This document shows positions 41,236 through 51,993 of a stretch of DNA of 64,000 nt, one piece after another. Both the position numbers and the translations under genes were made by a program. This DNA comes from Neurospora crassa OR74A. Taxonomy: Eukaryota; Ascomycota; Sordariomycetes; Sordariales; Sordariaceae. A model generated the notes under the pieces. That model saw only the letters and a list, made by a program, of their open reading frames with translations, searched no databases and was not told the origin of the DNA. How positions within the stretch are numbered: position 1 is the first letter of the stretch; every line of letters begins with the position of its first letter. The DNA lies in the NCBI RefSeq assembly GCF_000182925.2, contig NC_026506.1, forward strand, positions 186,001-250,000. The letters are read 5' to 3'.

Positions 41236-44200
41236 ATGGCGGACTCTAGGCCCCATTCACCACTATCATCTACTCAATCCTTTGACCTGCGCGACGACGG
41301 AGCACCAGAACCACCACCACCGGCTCAATTGCTCGACCACGACGAGTATCGCAATGACAACATCCGCGACAACGAACATGATGCATCAACTCAACTGCCT
41401 TCGTCCCTAGTGTGAGTTGTCCGTTAGTACACCAATTATTTGGCTTCAAACGTGCACCGCCTCCCGCCCCCTTCTTCCATGTCCCGTCTTCCGTCTCCCT
41501 CTAGCGACAGACAAGCTAATCATCGCCATGTACTTGTTGCAGCACTGCCTGATCGTCATAGTTAAGCGGGTCGATTATGACTGGCAGACGGTTTTCTTTA
41601 TCACAACGATACACACACACACTATTCATGTGCTCTCTGCTCTCTTCCCTCCCATCCTTACCCACACTCCGGCTTCCTGTCTTTCCATCTCCTCCTCTCT
41701 TCTCCCAACTCCCCTTCCATCCGTCACCTCCTCTCCTTCCCGTCACCGCTCAGTGAGCAGCCACCCTTCCCCCCGGCGATACCATGTGCTCAAAGTACGC
41801 CTTCCATACCGGTCAGGGGCCGTTATAAAATGCCAACTCCTACCCATCAGGTACGCCTGTTGGAAGGACTGGGGCACTTGGTTGGTGTGGAAGTAGTTCT
41901 GGGAGATATATCGTCTCGCTAGGGCAGCTGTAGGAAGATGCCCGGGCTAGCGCTCGGCACTCCCAAATACACAGCTACTCCGTTTCTTGCTGGCGACAGG
42001 CTTGAAGTTTGTGACCGCACCGGTCAGGGGTCGTTATAAAATGCCAACTCCTACCCATCAGGTACGCCTGGCGAAAGGACTGGGGCCCTTGGTTTGTGTG
42101 GGAGCAATTCTGAGAGCGGTATTGCTATGCAAGGACGGTGTGATAATCACCAGAGCTAGTAGGCTCAGTCATACAGGTACTACGTTTCTCGCGGACGATG
42201 AACCCGAAGCACATAATCACATCGGTCAGGGGCCGTTATAAAATGCCAATTCCTACCCAGCAGGTACGCCTGGTGGAAGGACTGGGGCCCTTGGTCTGTG
42301 CGGGGATGTTGCTGAGAAAGTATGCGACCATATCGGTCAGGGGTCGTTATAAAATGCCAACTCTTACCCACCAGGTACGCCTGGTGGAAGGACTGGGACC
42401 CTTGGTTTGTATGGGAGCATCACTGATAGATAAGTATACTGATAAGTTTGTAGTTCAAACGAGCGTTGTGAGGATCATGGAGAAAACCTCGATACCGAGT
42501 TGATCGAAAGTCCTGGGAGACATGACAACGGAGACGCATCGACCGCCTCTGGCTCGAACGATGATCAAAGTCACTGCAAGATCGATTTACGCAATCGTAG
42601 CGGGATGGTGATTTGGGAGGATGCCAATCATGAGGAGCAGCAAACATCAGACTTGCGCATCGACCTATCCGTGGATACTGCAAAGCGAGAAGCTGTTTTT
42701 GCCCTCCATGGCTTCTTCTATTCCAAAAGCGGCGGTCACAAAGCCTATCTCTCGCTACTTGTTTATCCGGAAAAAGTCGAGTCTATTGAATTCGAACGCG
42801 CCCGTTTTGTGCCCGAATCTATCATGAACAACATTCCCGATGACAGCACTGTTTCTCTGCGTTTCACTATGACACAACCGCCAAACATGATGGTACCCAA
42901 GGATCGGCGTGTTGAGCCGAAGCCGCGGTACCAAGCTGTTCTTGATACTATCGCATCTTTGGGATCGGTTAATCGATTCACCATTAACCTAAGTGACCTT
43001 TCACCGGATATTCAACAAGAACTGGCTTTGCTGCCCTCCGTCTTCTCGTCTGTCCGTCCATTCGGCCGGCTACAGGCGGACGAGAAGTGGGCGCCCCCAG
43101 GCTCATTGTATCAGTACACATTTGCTCAGGTCATTGACTTGACCAGTGCTGCCCCTGTCTCTACCGCCGATTCTATCAAGGAGTCGGAGGAGTTGGGAAA
43201 TCCAGTTGAGGAAGGAGCCGCCGTACCCCCGCCATACTCACCAGGGGACTCCCAGCGTTCGGTACAAAGCCTTGGTCCCTCAAGTAGGAAGCGAAGGGCC
43301 AGTGAACCCTTGCTTGCTCACACCACGGAAAAGCACGGCGATTCAGACTCCATACTGGGATACGGAACACCAGGAAAAGAGCCTCAACCACCGTACACTA
43401 GGAGTGGCAGTCTCGCAAGTCCTGCACATTTCTCAACCCCATCTGGTACGTTCTGTCTATCCACTAATTGATATCCTGCCCCTTCTAACATGTTCCGTTG
43501 TAGACCGCAAACGTCAACGTACCGATGCACTCCTATCCCCTGTAACCAATGCCGATATCGTTTCAGCATTGCGCCAAGTTCTCACGTACAACACCTCCCT
43601 CTCAAACCGTATTTCACAGCTCGAAACCCGCCTCGATCACTGTTCCTCTCGACTCGACTCGTTAATAACCGAGTTTGTCGCCACCACCGATCGCACCCGG
43701 ACTCCCTGCCGTTATGACACTGAAGAAGCAGAGCACGTTTTCAGTCAGATTGACCAGCGTATCGAAGACGGCATTTACGACATACGCCACGAGCTCGAAG
43801 ACACGATCAAGGTTGAGGCGGAGGAGCGGGTCACTGAAGAAGTGAGGCTGCAACATGAGGAACTTCGTAACAAAGTGGAAGGGGACTGGACCGAAGACGT
43901 GAGGCGAGGGATTGCTGAGCAAATTGCCTCGGAGGTAGAGGAGAAGACGACGCGCGAGGTGCTGAAGGGGATTGCGGACGTTTTGATGGGTGCTTATCAG
44001 GCCAGTCAGGACGGGATATCCAGCTTGTTCCCAGGCAACAACAGATTCGGTGCGACTGCAGCTCTACCTGGCGAAGTGGCCCTCCGTGCGGCGGTGGAGG
44101 ATATCCAGAGCAAGTACAAGAATGAATTGACTGGAGAGGAAATGGTTGGGGTGTTGGATCTCCTCGAGGAAAACCCGCTAAGTGCGGTCAAGTACAATGC

Positions 44201-44294
44201 GTGTGGTGAGGAGACGAGAAGGGTGTATGTGATGAAGTGGAAGGCGGACGTCTCAGGACGGGGTATATTCAAATCGACATGGTATAAGCGATAA
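41236..44294 (+). CDS. Coiled-coil protein of unknown function with repeat-filled 1 kb intron
   Basis: Proposed exons 41236-41411, 42454-43445 and 43504-44294 give 652 aa; all joins keep frame. Intron 1 (GTGAGT at 41412 to GTTTGTAG at 42453) is about 1042 bp, very long for this genome. Intron 2 (43446-43503, GTACGT...TTGTAG) is 58 bp. The N-terminus MADSRPHSPLSSTQSFDLRD is disordered. Residues about 90-300 look folded (KIDLRNRSGMVIWEDANHEE, VFALHGFFYSKSGGHKAYLS, RFTMTQPPNMMVPKDRRVEP). A Pro/Ser linker then has a basic SRKRRASEPLL and DRKRQRTDALLSP, likely nuclear localisation signals. The C-terminal third is coiled coil (NRISQLETRLDHCSSRLDSL; VEAEERVTEEVRLQHEELRN). No known family was recognised; a nuclear structural or regulatory role is a guess. 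Confidence 0.62.
41811..42420 (+). repeat. Four copies of a ~90 bp direct repeat inside intron 1
   Basis: Copies begin (GGTCAGGGG) at 41811, 42022, 42224 and 42335. The shared core runs GGTCAGGGGYCGTTATAAAA, TGCCAACTCCTACCCAYCAG, GTACGCCTG, then GAAGGACTGGGGCCCTTGG and ends near GTGTGGGAGCA. Divergence is a few percent in the core. Spacers of 211, 202 and 111 bp differ. Each copy has a TATAAAA box-like string and a CAG|GTACGC that looks like a splice donor, and a GGTCAG|GGG acceptor-like site 34 nt before it. Confidence 0.88.
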
Positions 44295-45693
44295 TGGTAG
44301 CGATGGATGTTGGCAATATTGGCAGGCAGAGGGAGTTCTTGCGCGCGCGCAAACGATGACGGATTATGACGGCGATGATTTATTTCAGGGTATATACTCG
44401 CATTCACAATTAACGAGCGACCTTGTACCCCCGTTCCTCATAGTTACTAAACATGTGAGACCCAGACGCTCAGTAATGTTACTTTGAACACATTTCAAAT
44501 GGGAGTTGTCCTATTTAGTTTCGATAGCCTTGCGCTGCGAATATCCAAAGAATGGGAGGCAAGAGAAGGAAGAAGGTTTGACGAGGAAAACGTACATGTA
44601 ATAGGAAATAATAATTAAAAAAAATTATAAGAAAAGAGAAGAAGAAGAAGAAGAAAAAGAAATCGACGATCCGCACCAGGGTCGAACCGGTAACTTCCCT
44701 CGTACTGAAAGAAGGTCCAAAGATACGACTAGCAGGCGGTTAGGCTGTGTTGCCCATTACACCAACGGACCATCTGGTAGGAAGGGCGGGAGTTACCGAT
44801 TTATGTATGTACGTACTTGGTCCCGGCTCAAGGTTCAAGCAAGCAAGCATGGGGATTCTGAGGCTGTGGGTTGGATACCCGAGTTGGGATGATGATCGTC
44901 TTGTCCTGACCAGGCTCTAGGTATGGTGGGTTGCCGGAGCTGTGTAGTATAGGTAGTTGGTCTCCAAACCGAAACTTGAACGATTACTAGCGGTTCAAAT
45001 TGTTGTACCCTTACTTCTTGGGCGGGTGCCCTATGGTACTCCCTAATATGAGACAGCCAAACGCCCTAGGGTCGGTGTGTTGTACCTGTGGATGGAAAGA
45101 GAGGCGATTTTCCTGGTGACATGATCTACCTCGAGCTCGGACTGTCTATGGTTTGATTCCTTTTTGTAATTACTCTCGGTAGACAACCGTATACGGCTTG
45201 GTTCTTCGGCTTTAATTTTGAGAGGGTAGTGGAGAGGATGGAGGATGGTTGAGTTCAGTTGGCGTTTAATACTTCACTAATGAATGGGTGAAGTCTCTAT
45301 TCAAGGAACACATCTGATGGAAGGGTTGTAAAAGTCCACGCCAAGATACGAGGCTCTCGCTAACCGCTAAAAAGCCCACTAAAATACACGGCGCTCCACA
45401 GCGCACTTCAGCGCCGGGTACCTCTACTACTTCCAGGCGCCCACATAGGTGCTCACCTGACCCCGCGTGAGCTGACCGCGTCGGGCATCGAAGCTCACGC
45501 CGCGGTAAACGCGAGTCTCGGCTGCCAACTTCCACTTCCATTGCACGACATCACACTGAATTCGCCAGGAAAGCTCACCACCTCCGGCCTCGACATCCCC
45601 CCTGCGATGAGCACACACGCAAAGGACGGCTAGGATCTAGATTTGTCGAGGCGAGCACTGCCGTTGCGCAACTCGCATTCCACTCAACATGCC
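44295..45693. other. Intergenic with tRNA-like locus
   Basis: Apart from the minus-strand tRNA-like gene (44667-44771), no gene is supported. A (GC)n run at 44342-44350 and A-rich tracts lie near 44610-44660. The last 200 bp are the stn1 promoter. Confidence 0.5.
44667..44771 (-). tRNA. tRNA-like gene, isotype unresolved
   Basis: On the minus strand the acceptor GGTCCGT (44771-44765) pairs with GCGGATC (discriminator G at 44667), allowing two GU pairs. The D arm is GTGTAATGGGCAACAC. The T arm ACCGGTTCGACCCTGGT is canonical. A T5 run follows downstream. The 105 nt length implies about 32 extra nt. The only good anticodon helix (CGTAT/GTACG around loop CTTTGG, which would read TTG, Gln) lies 18 nt too far from the D arm. 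It is either a tRNA with a large or misplaced intron, or a decayed tRNA gene. The body resembles Arg-type tRNAs. Confidence 0.5.
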
Positions 45694-46742
45694 ATGACCG
45701 ACTCCGGGGCCCAGGGTCAGCCACCTCCCGAGCTCTATCCCCAGTACTGCTTCCACCTGTCGCCCACCATCAACAAGTGGTGTCACCTACGAGCGGCCGA
45801 TATTGTCGCCCTGTCGAGCCATCCGGGGTTTCAAGGTAACTCCGACCCTATCCCCCGTCATGTGTTCCTTCGAAACCATGTCTGACAAACGAATCGTGTC
45901 CAGGCCAAGACCTCTACTTCCACCTCAACCACCCCATCAAATGGGTTCGTATTTGCGGTATCGTCGTCGCTATCGACGTCTACGGCGACTCTTCTTCACG
46001 AAGCAGGGGGCAGATACAAGTAATCACCATCGATGACAGTAGCGGGCATACCATCGAATGCGTTATCCCGCTTCCTCCACCTGCTGCTCCCTCCGTTCCT
46101 TCTTTAGGCAAACAGGAACGACAACAACAACAACAACCACCCCAATGCTTACCCCTCATCGATTCCCAAATCGACATTGGCCACATCCTGGATATTAAAG
46201 GCTCCTTGCGCACCTTCCGCGAGCAGCGACAAGTCAAAGTCGAGAAAATCGTCCATCTGAAAACCACAGAGCAGGAAGTAGCCTTTTGGGAGAGAGTGGT
46301 GCAGTTGCGAAAAGAGATCTTGGATAAGCCATGGAAGCTGGAGGATAAAGTGGTGAGGAGGTTAAGAAGGGAGGCGATGGGGGTGGATGAGCGAGATACG
46401 AAGAGGGAGAGGGAGAAGGAGGAAGCGAGGAGGGAGAGAAAGAGGAGGAGGAGGTTGGAGGAGGAGAGGAGGAGATTGGAAAAAGAGAGGACGGTAGAGG
46501 GGCAGAAAAGGGTTGCCTTCACTTCTGACTCTGTGGGAGCAGCAAAGACGCAGGCACTACAAGTGGTGGTTCCAACGAGGGCCAGGAAGAACGTCACGGG
46601 TTTGGAAAAAAAGGTCGTGTCGAGGCCGCCGATACCAACGAGACCCAAGGAGCCTACGGGTTTGGAAAGGAAGACCAAGTCGGTCAGTACTAGTGACAGG
46701 GTGGTTCCTGTAACTGGCAAGTACACGGCTCTTGGGCTGTGA
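45694..46742 (+). CDS. stn1: CST complex subunit Stn1 (telomere capping)
   Basis: Exons 45694-45835 and 45904-46742 give 326 aa. The 68 bp intron (GTAACT...TCTGACAAACG...TCCAG) joins PGFQG to QDLYFHLNHPIKW. Residues 12-175 form the Stn1 OB fold: YPQYCFHLSPTINKWCHLRA, then YFHLNHPIKWVRICGIVVAI, ITIDDSSGHTIECVIP, and SQIDIGHILDIKGSLRTFRE. The C-terminal half is a strongly basic coiled coil (DTKREREKEEARRERKRRRR) followed by Thr/Lys-rich tail repeats (P-T-R-x-x-x-x-x-T-G-L-E-K/R-K, twice). No winged-helix tandem as in yeast or human Stn1 is visible. It should act with Ten1 on single-stranded telomere ends. The OB-fold sequence is convincing; the C-terminal difference may be lineage-typical. Confidence 0.85.
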
Positions 46743-47092
46743 CAGAACTATTGGAAGGAAGGAAGGTTGGATATATGCTTTCAGAAATCACTGCCAGGAG
46801 CATTTTATCCGCGAGTGGCACCATAACATGGGCAAGGTCCAATGCAGTCCATAAGTATTCCTTGTTGACTCTTCTGTTTTCCCCGCTCAATCATCCAATC
46901 TGTTTCACTTCCATCACCAGACTTAGTGGCACGCAGTCTTCCACCCAACATCACATTTGATAAATCGTCTATCGTCAACGCACTACTCCCATTCTTCCGA
47001 ATACATTATCCCTAGTCCCCACCCGAGCAGCGTCGTCGCGTACCAAGCCTGCTTGCCTCACTGCCTGTCCTACCCGACTCCGAGAATCCACG
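46743..47092. other. Intergenic, 350 bp
   Basis: Short spacer with the stn1 3' end and leader of the next gene. No feature. Confidence 0.5.
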
Positions 47093-50000
47093 ATGTCCGG
47101 CAATCAACAAGGCCAGTGGCCACCATTCGTCGGCTACCAAATACCCAACATGTCTGGCAATCAACAAGGCGACTTACCGCAATTCGAAGTCAATCAAGGG
47201 CCCATGATATCTGGTGCTCAGCCAGGCGAAGAACCCAAGTTTGGCGAAGATGAGACGCCTACCGGTAACATGTATGAGAGTTAGCAAGGCCAGTTACCGC
47301 AATTCGACCCTAACGAAATTCCTAGCCTGTATGAACACTCGCAAGCGGATTTACAGCAGTTCGACGTCAACCAGATGCCTACCGGTAGCATGCATAGAAG
47401 TCAGCAAAGCGAGTTACCGCAATTCGACCCTAACGAATTGCCTGGCCTGTTTGAAAATCAGCATGGAGAGTTACAGCACTTCGACGTCAACCAAGCGCCC
47501 ATGTTGTTTGGCGATCAACAAGGCGTGCTACTAGAGCATTTTGACGACGTCAACCAGATGCCTACCGGTAGCATGTATGAAAGTCAGCAAGGCGAGTTAC
47601 CGCAATTCGACGCCAACGAAATGCCTGGCATTTATGAAAATCTACAGCAGTTCAACGCCAACCAGATGCCCATGTTGTTTGACGATCAACAAGGCGTGCT
47701 ACTAGAGCATTTTGACGCCAACCAGATGCCTTCCGGTAGCATGTATGGAAGTCAGCAAGGCGAGTCATCTCTTTCCCCTTCCAACCCGGTGCCCATGATG
47801 TTTGACAATCAACAAGGCGAGTCGTCGCTGTCCCCTGCCAACCAGGTGCCCACGATGTCTAGCAATCAGCAAGGCGAGTTACAGCAGTTCAACGCCACTC
47901 AAATGCCCACGATGTCTAGCAATCAGCAAGGCGAGTTACAGCAGTTCAACGCCACTCAAATGCCCACAATGTCTAGCAATCAGCAAGGCGAGTTACAGCA
48001 GTTCAACGCCACTCAAATGCCCATAATGTCTAGCAACCAGCAAGGCGAGTTGTCGCTTTCCCCTGCCAACCAGGTGCCCACGATGTCCAGCAATCAGCAA
48101 GGCGAGTTGCCACAGGTCAACGCCAATCAAAGGTCCATGATGTTTGGCAGTCAACAAGGCGAGTCGTCGCTTTCCCCTGCCAACCAAGCACCCCTCGGAG
48201 CTACCTCTGCTCAAGGCGGTCAAGGAGCAAAACAGTCAGCGACCATCGAATGCGTGATGGCTACCTTGACACGCCTGGCGGCAATTTGCGAAGGTATAGA
48301 GACCACCTTGCCCATGGACGTCTATCGTCAGCTGCAAAGAGATTACAATGCCTTGGTTTCCACAGTGCAGGCGAAAATAGACCTCTCGCGAGAACCTGCG
48401 CCTCAACCGATACTGGAAGCTTCTATACGCCTAGAATCAAGGGTAAGCCAATGCAGCTGTGTACCTTCCATTTCGCTCTGGACTGAGATAGCCTTTTAGT
48501 TATTCCAGCTCATGCATCACACACCTGTCGACGATGTCGCCAGCCCGGTTCTTGGGCGACTAGCCGCCCCGCCGTGTCAGCTAGAGAGCATGAACTCGGT
48601 AGCCATGGCACAAACAGTCGCAACGCTGAACCAGGCCTTTCCATGGCCATGTCGTAGTTGCGCGAGTACAGGCATTGCATGCCAGAGGTCCTTCATTGAC
48701 GAACAATGCGCCTTCTGTGAAAGCTCCAACCGAGAGTGTAAAACCAACTATCCCATGAACACCGGTCCACCACCAGTCAGTGGCGGTCTCGCGGGTCCGG
48801 CTGCGAACACGCGAAGACTTGTGGACAACCTCTTCCAAGAACATCGCAAGGGGGTTCTCGATGTTGTCCACTTGAGGGTGAGGGACGCCGAGAGACTATG
48901 GTACGTGCAAAATCAACTATCCTCACTTCGTCCGACGCTGGAGGGGTATGATGATATTGCTCTTTGGAATGATTGGATAAGGGGAATGAAAGAAGTAAGT
49001 GGTTCCAATCGTCTTGTTCCTGAAAGATTCAGGCCTACAGGTTGCGTTTTCCATTAGGGGCAGCTGTTTACTTGAATATCGCTTCCTTCCAGACATGGCT
49101 CCATTGCAGCATGGAGATGGGCCTCGTTCAAAACCCGCCGGGATGGATGGCGGCAAGCAGAGGGTGGGCTGTGCGCGAATGTGTCCAAGGACGACTTAGT
49201 CGGATGAAGTTAATGGCTCGAGACACCCCCAGAGCCTTTTCATTCAGAATGGGTGCATTCGGACTATTTCGACACGAAATCGCACGCAACCTGTTTCAGT
49301 TGGACACGTACTGGTTGGCAGGAGATTTTCCAGAGCAGCGTCTAGAAACCAGGAATACGGTACTTGATCCATTGCCCCAAATTGAGTCTCTTTCATCCTC
49401 TCTTGCTAATTCTTTCTTCGCACTTCAGCTAGTGGATTTACTGTCCTTCTGTAACATCACCGCCGGGTACATATGCTCAGCACAGTCTTATCTCGCGTTA
49501 GCCCACCGAGAGTTCCTGCGCGCCAATCGTTACATGGTCGATCAAGGGTTTGTCGAGATCTAGAAGGCACTGGAACCTTTTTATGAGCAGAACGTATACA
49601 TTGACATTGTCATGCATCTGTGTCGGTTTGCCGGTCCAGAGAAACCATATCATGAACAGCAGCAATTCAACATGAAGCACAAAGCGCTCACGAGTCTCGG
49701 TCATTTCGCGTCCCAGTTGATGACGAAGCAGTTAGAGCAAAGGGAGAAGCTGGAGAATTTTTGTGAGACCTTGGTGGCTTCGAAGACGGGAGATTTTGGC
49801 GTGACAACGATGACGCGGGACGCGAAGGCAAAAGTGATCAATGAGAGGTGGGGTGAGTTGAAGAAGCGGTTGGATGTGTACCCTGTGAAGGTTCGTCGGT
49901 TTCCCTTTTCCCTGGTGTTTCTCTTCTAAGTTTCTGTTTGGTGCAGCAATGTAGTTTTGAGTGCTAACAGACCGTCTTGGGTGTTTTAAGTGGATGAAAA

Positions 50001-50098
50001 GGAATGAGTGGCTGTGGGATACGATTAGAGCTTTGGGTATCATGGATTTGATTCCTCCTCCTTCTTCTGGATGGGAATTACATGAGTTGGAGTTTTGA
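47093..50098 (+). CDS. Gln-rich repeat protein with Zn2Cys6-like motif, two in-frame TAG codons
   Basis: Proposed exons 47093-48442, 48500-48994, 49093-49359, 49429-49890 and 49991-50098 share one continuous frame across four short introns. Exon 1 encodes about 19 imperfect units of the type NQQGELQQFNATQMPTMSS (Gln/Asn-rich, prion-like composition). Exon 2 has CRSCASTGIACQRSFIDEQC then AFCESSNREC, exactly CX2CX6CX8CX2CX6C, the spacing of a fungal binuclear zinc cluster, though it lacks the usual basic residues and lies mid-protein. The rest (TWLHCSMEMGLVQNPPGWM..., LAHREFLRANRYMVDQGF, LEPFYEQNVYIDIVMHL) is helical and of unknown family. TAG codons at 47282 and 49561 replace expected CAG (Gln) codons. 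A shorter product from the ATG at 47375 to the TAG at 49561 (654 aa) remains possible. It may be functional in truncated form or a decaying gene. Confidence 0.6.
47867..48037 (+). repeat. 57 bp coding minisatellite, three near-identical units
   Basis: Units start at 47867, 47924 and 47981 (CAGCAAGGCGAGTTACAGC...) and differ by one or two bases (CACGATG, CACAATG, CATAATG). Older, diverged units of the same 19-residue theme extend over 47093-48180. Confidence 0.88.
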
Positions 50099-51993
50099 AT
50101 AGCGTCATGAGCTTGATTTGGGGAATAACGTCATTGTGTACGAGTTAAACCTGTAGCTTTGCATAAGAAGAAGAACAGCGTGTGAATATTGATACATGAC
50201 GGTGCCCTTCATCTCTTCTTCCTGACGATGATGGACTGCGGTATTGATATGGGCGATCAAGGGTGATAAGCAAAGAGACACTCATCGGGTTCACATCTTC
50301 TCGGATGACGGAAAAGCAAAGTCTATTCGGTTATGAAAACTTCAAGTTGTTCTTGTATGATCCAGGAAGACCGAATTCAAAGTTGATCTTCGAATAATTT
50401 GACAGACATCTCGTCCAGTGTACCAGGATTGGAATGCACTTGGTGTCAGTGCAAGGAACTCAGCAGTCTCAGCAGTCTAGCAGGCTGTTAGTGCCTCACT
50501 CGGTATTTGGTGTCAAATATGCTATACTCTTAACAGCACACAGCCAAAATTTGGTTACCTTGGTGCAGGCATCCATCGCCATGCCGTGCTGGCTAGATAA
50601 GATAAGAGCTTCTTATTTGGTCAACTAGACTACCCCGCGACCACGATTTTGTTTCTTTCCTTCACCAACGAAGCATCTTCATCATCATCATCACTTCTTC
50701 ACACGGACAGCGTCTGACATGTCGGTCCTGTTTCTTCTTCTTTCGAATTTTGCTGTTTCACGCACCCCAGCGATATTCACGTCCGGAACGCATGGGAGGG
50801 GATGACTGTACTTGAGTATGCGGCGTCCCAGCACCGAGAGCTTTGATGATCTGAGGGAAGGGAGAAGGAACCCAAACGAGTCGTGGCGGACGAGCTGTGC
50901 CTACCTTACTTGGACGGAAGGTACCTGGCTTGGGGTCCATGTTAAAATGAGCTCGAAGCAAGCGTTTTGGACTCCATGAGAAAGGTCGAGTGCGGCAGAG
51001 AGTAATGTCCCAGCTCTCCAGCCCTCCAGCTTGATGTCCAAGTTTGGAGGTTTGGAGGTTCTCGAAGCTTAGCTACCTATCTCCTTGCTTGTCACTGCAT
51101 TAGACCTCGAGATCATTACCGACACGCACATACGTTCTCCTTTTCCCATGTATATCTCTTCTTGCTCTTGTTTCCCTTGCTTTCCTTTTATTTTGTTTGT
51201 ACTGTTACACAGATCGGATCCCCTTCAGAGATCACAATACCATCCGCCGGTCCAAGAGCGCATCGACACTCGAACCTACTACATACCTAATTACACCTAA
51301 TAACCCTGCTCGACCCGGAGCCTGAGCGCACGATATTTTGCCCACTTTTTGTTTCGAAACATCGCTTTTGTTTCCCTCTCTTTCTAGGTTGGGTTGAAAC
51401 TCGAAACAAACCGCCACCGCACGTTCGTAACCTCTTTTCCACAGTGGGTTATCGAAGCCTTCTAGAAGTTTTGACCGGAGCGCCACCCTCAACAAGCATT
51501 GGGACCTGACTGTCGCGTGGCGATTGAAATTCTGGACTGCGAAAAGGCTAGGCGATACTTGACAAAGCTTACTAGGTGAGTGAACGGAGTGAACATTCCT
51601 GGAGTGGTGAGTTGGAAATTGCGGGTCGGGGTAGGTCTGCACCAAGTTGGTTGAGACAAGACAAGACAAGACAAGGAAATACATTCCAACGTCATGCACG
51701 GTCCGGTGCATGTTTACATGAGGAACCGGGAAAAGCTTGATATATTTGCGACTTTAGTATTCTTGGAAGGCGAAGCACGCACATCCCCGAATACCGACAG
51801 GAACCGCCCACGGTGAAGGCAAAGCATTAAGGCGAACATGGAGAACATCTTGACTGACTCGAACCCCCGGATTGAATACACACCTACATAAACAACATGA
51901 TGTCCTTCCTGCAGAGATTCCATGCCCCCCTTTTGCTCTTACATCCCTTGTTTCCTTTTTGATCTTATCACTCGTTGATGAACGATATCCAAT
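50099..51993. other. Intergenic, GH81 promoter region
   Basis: 1.9 kb without a supported gene. A (GACAA)n run lies at 51657-51676. Several short frames exist, none with domain evidence. The long space before the glucanase may hold regulatory sites that I cannot specify. Confidence 0.5.

Noticed and set aside
47265-47325. Intron that would remove the first in-frame TAG of the Gln-rich gene
   Set aside because: GTAACA...CCCTAACGA...CCTAG looks intron-like (61 bp), but splicing it shifts the frame away from the repeat protein and soon meets a stop.
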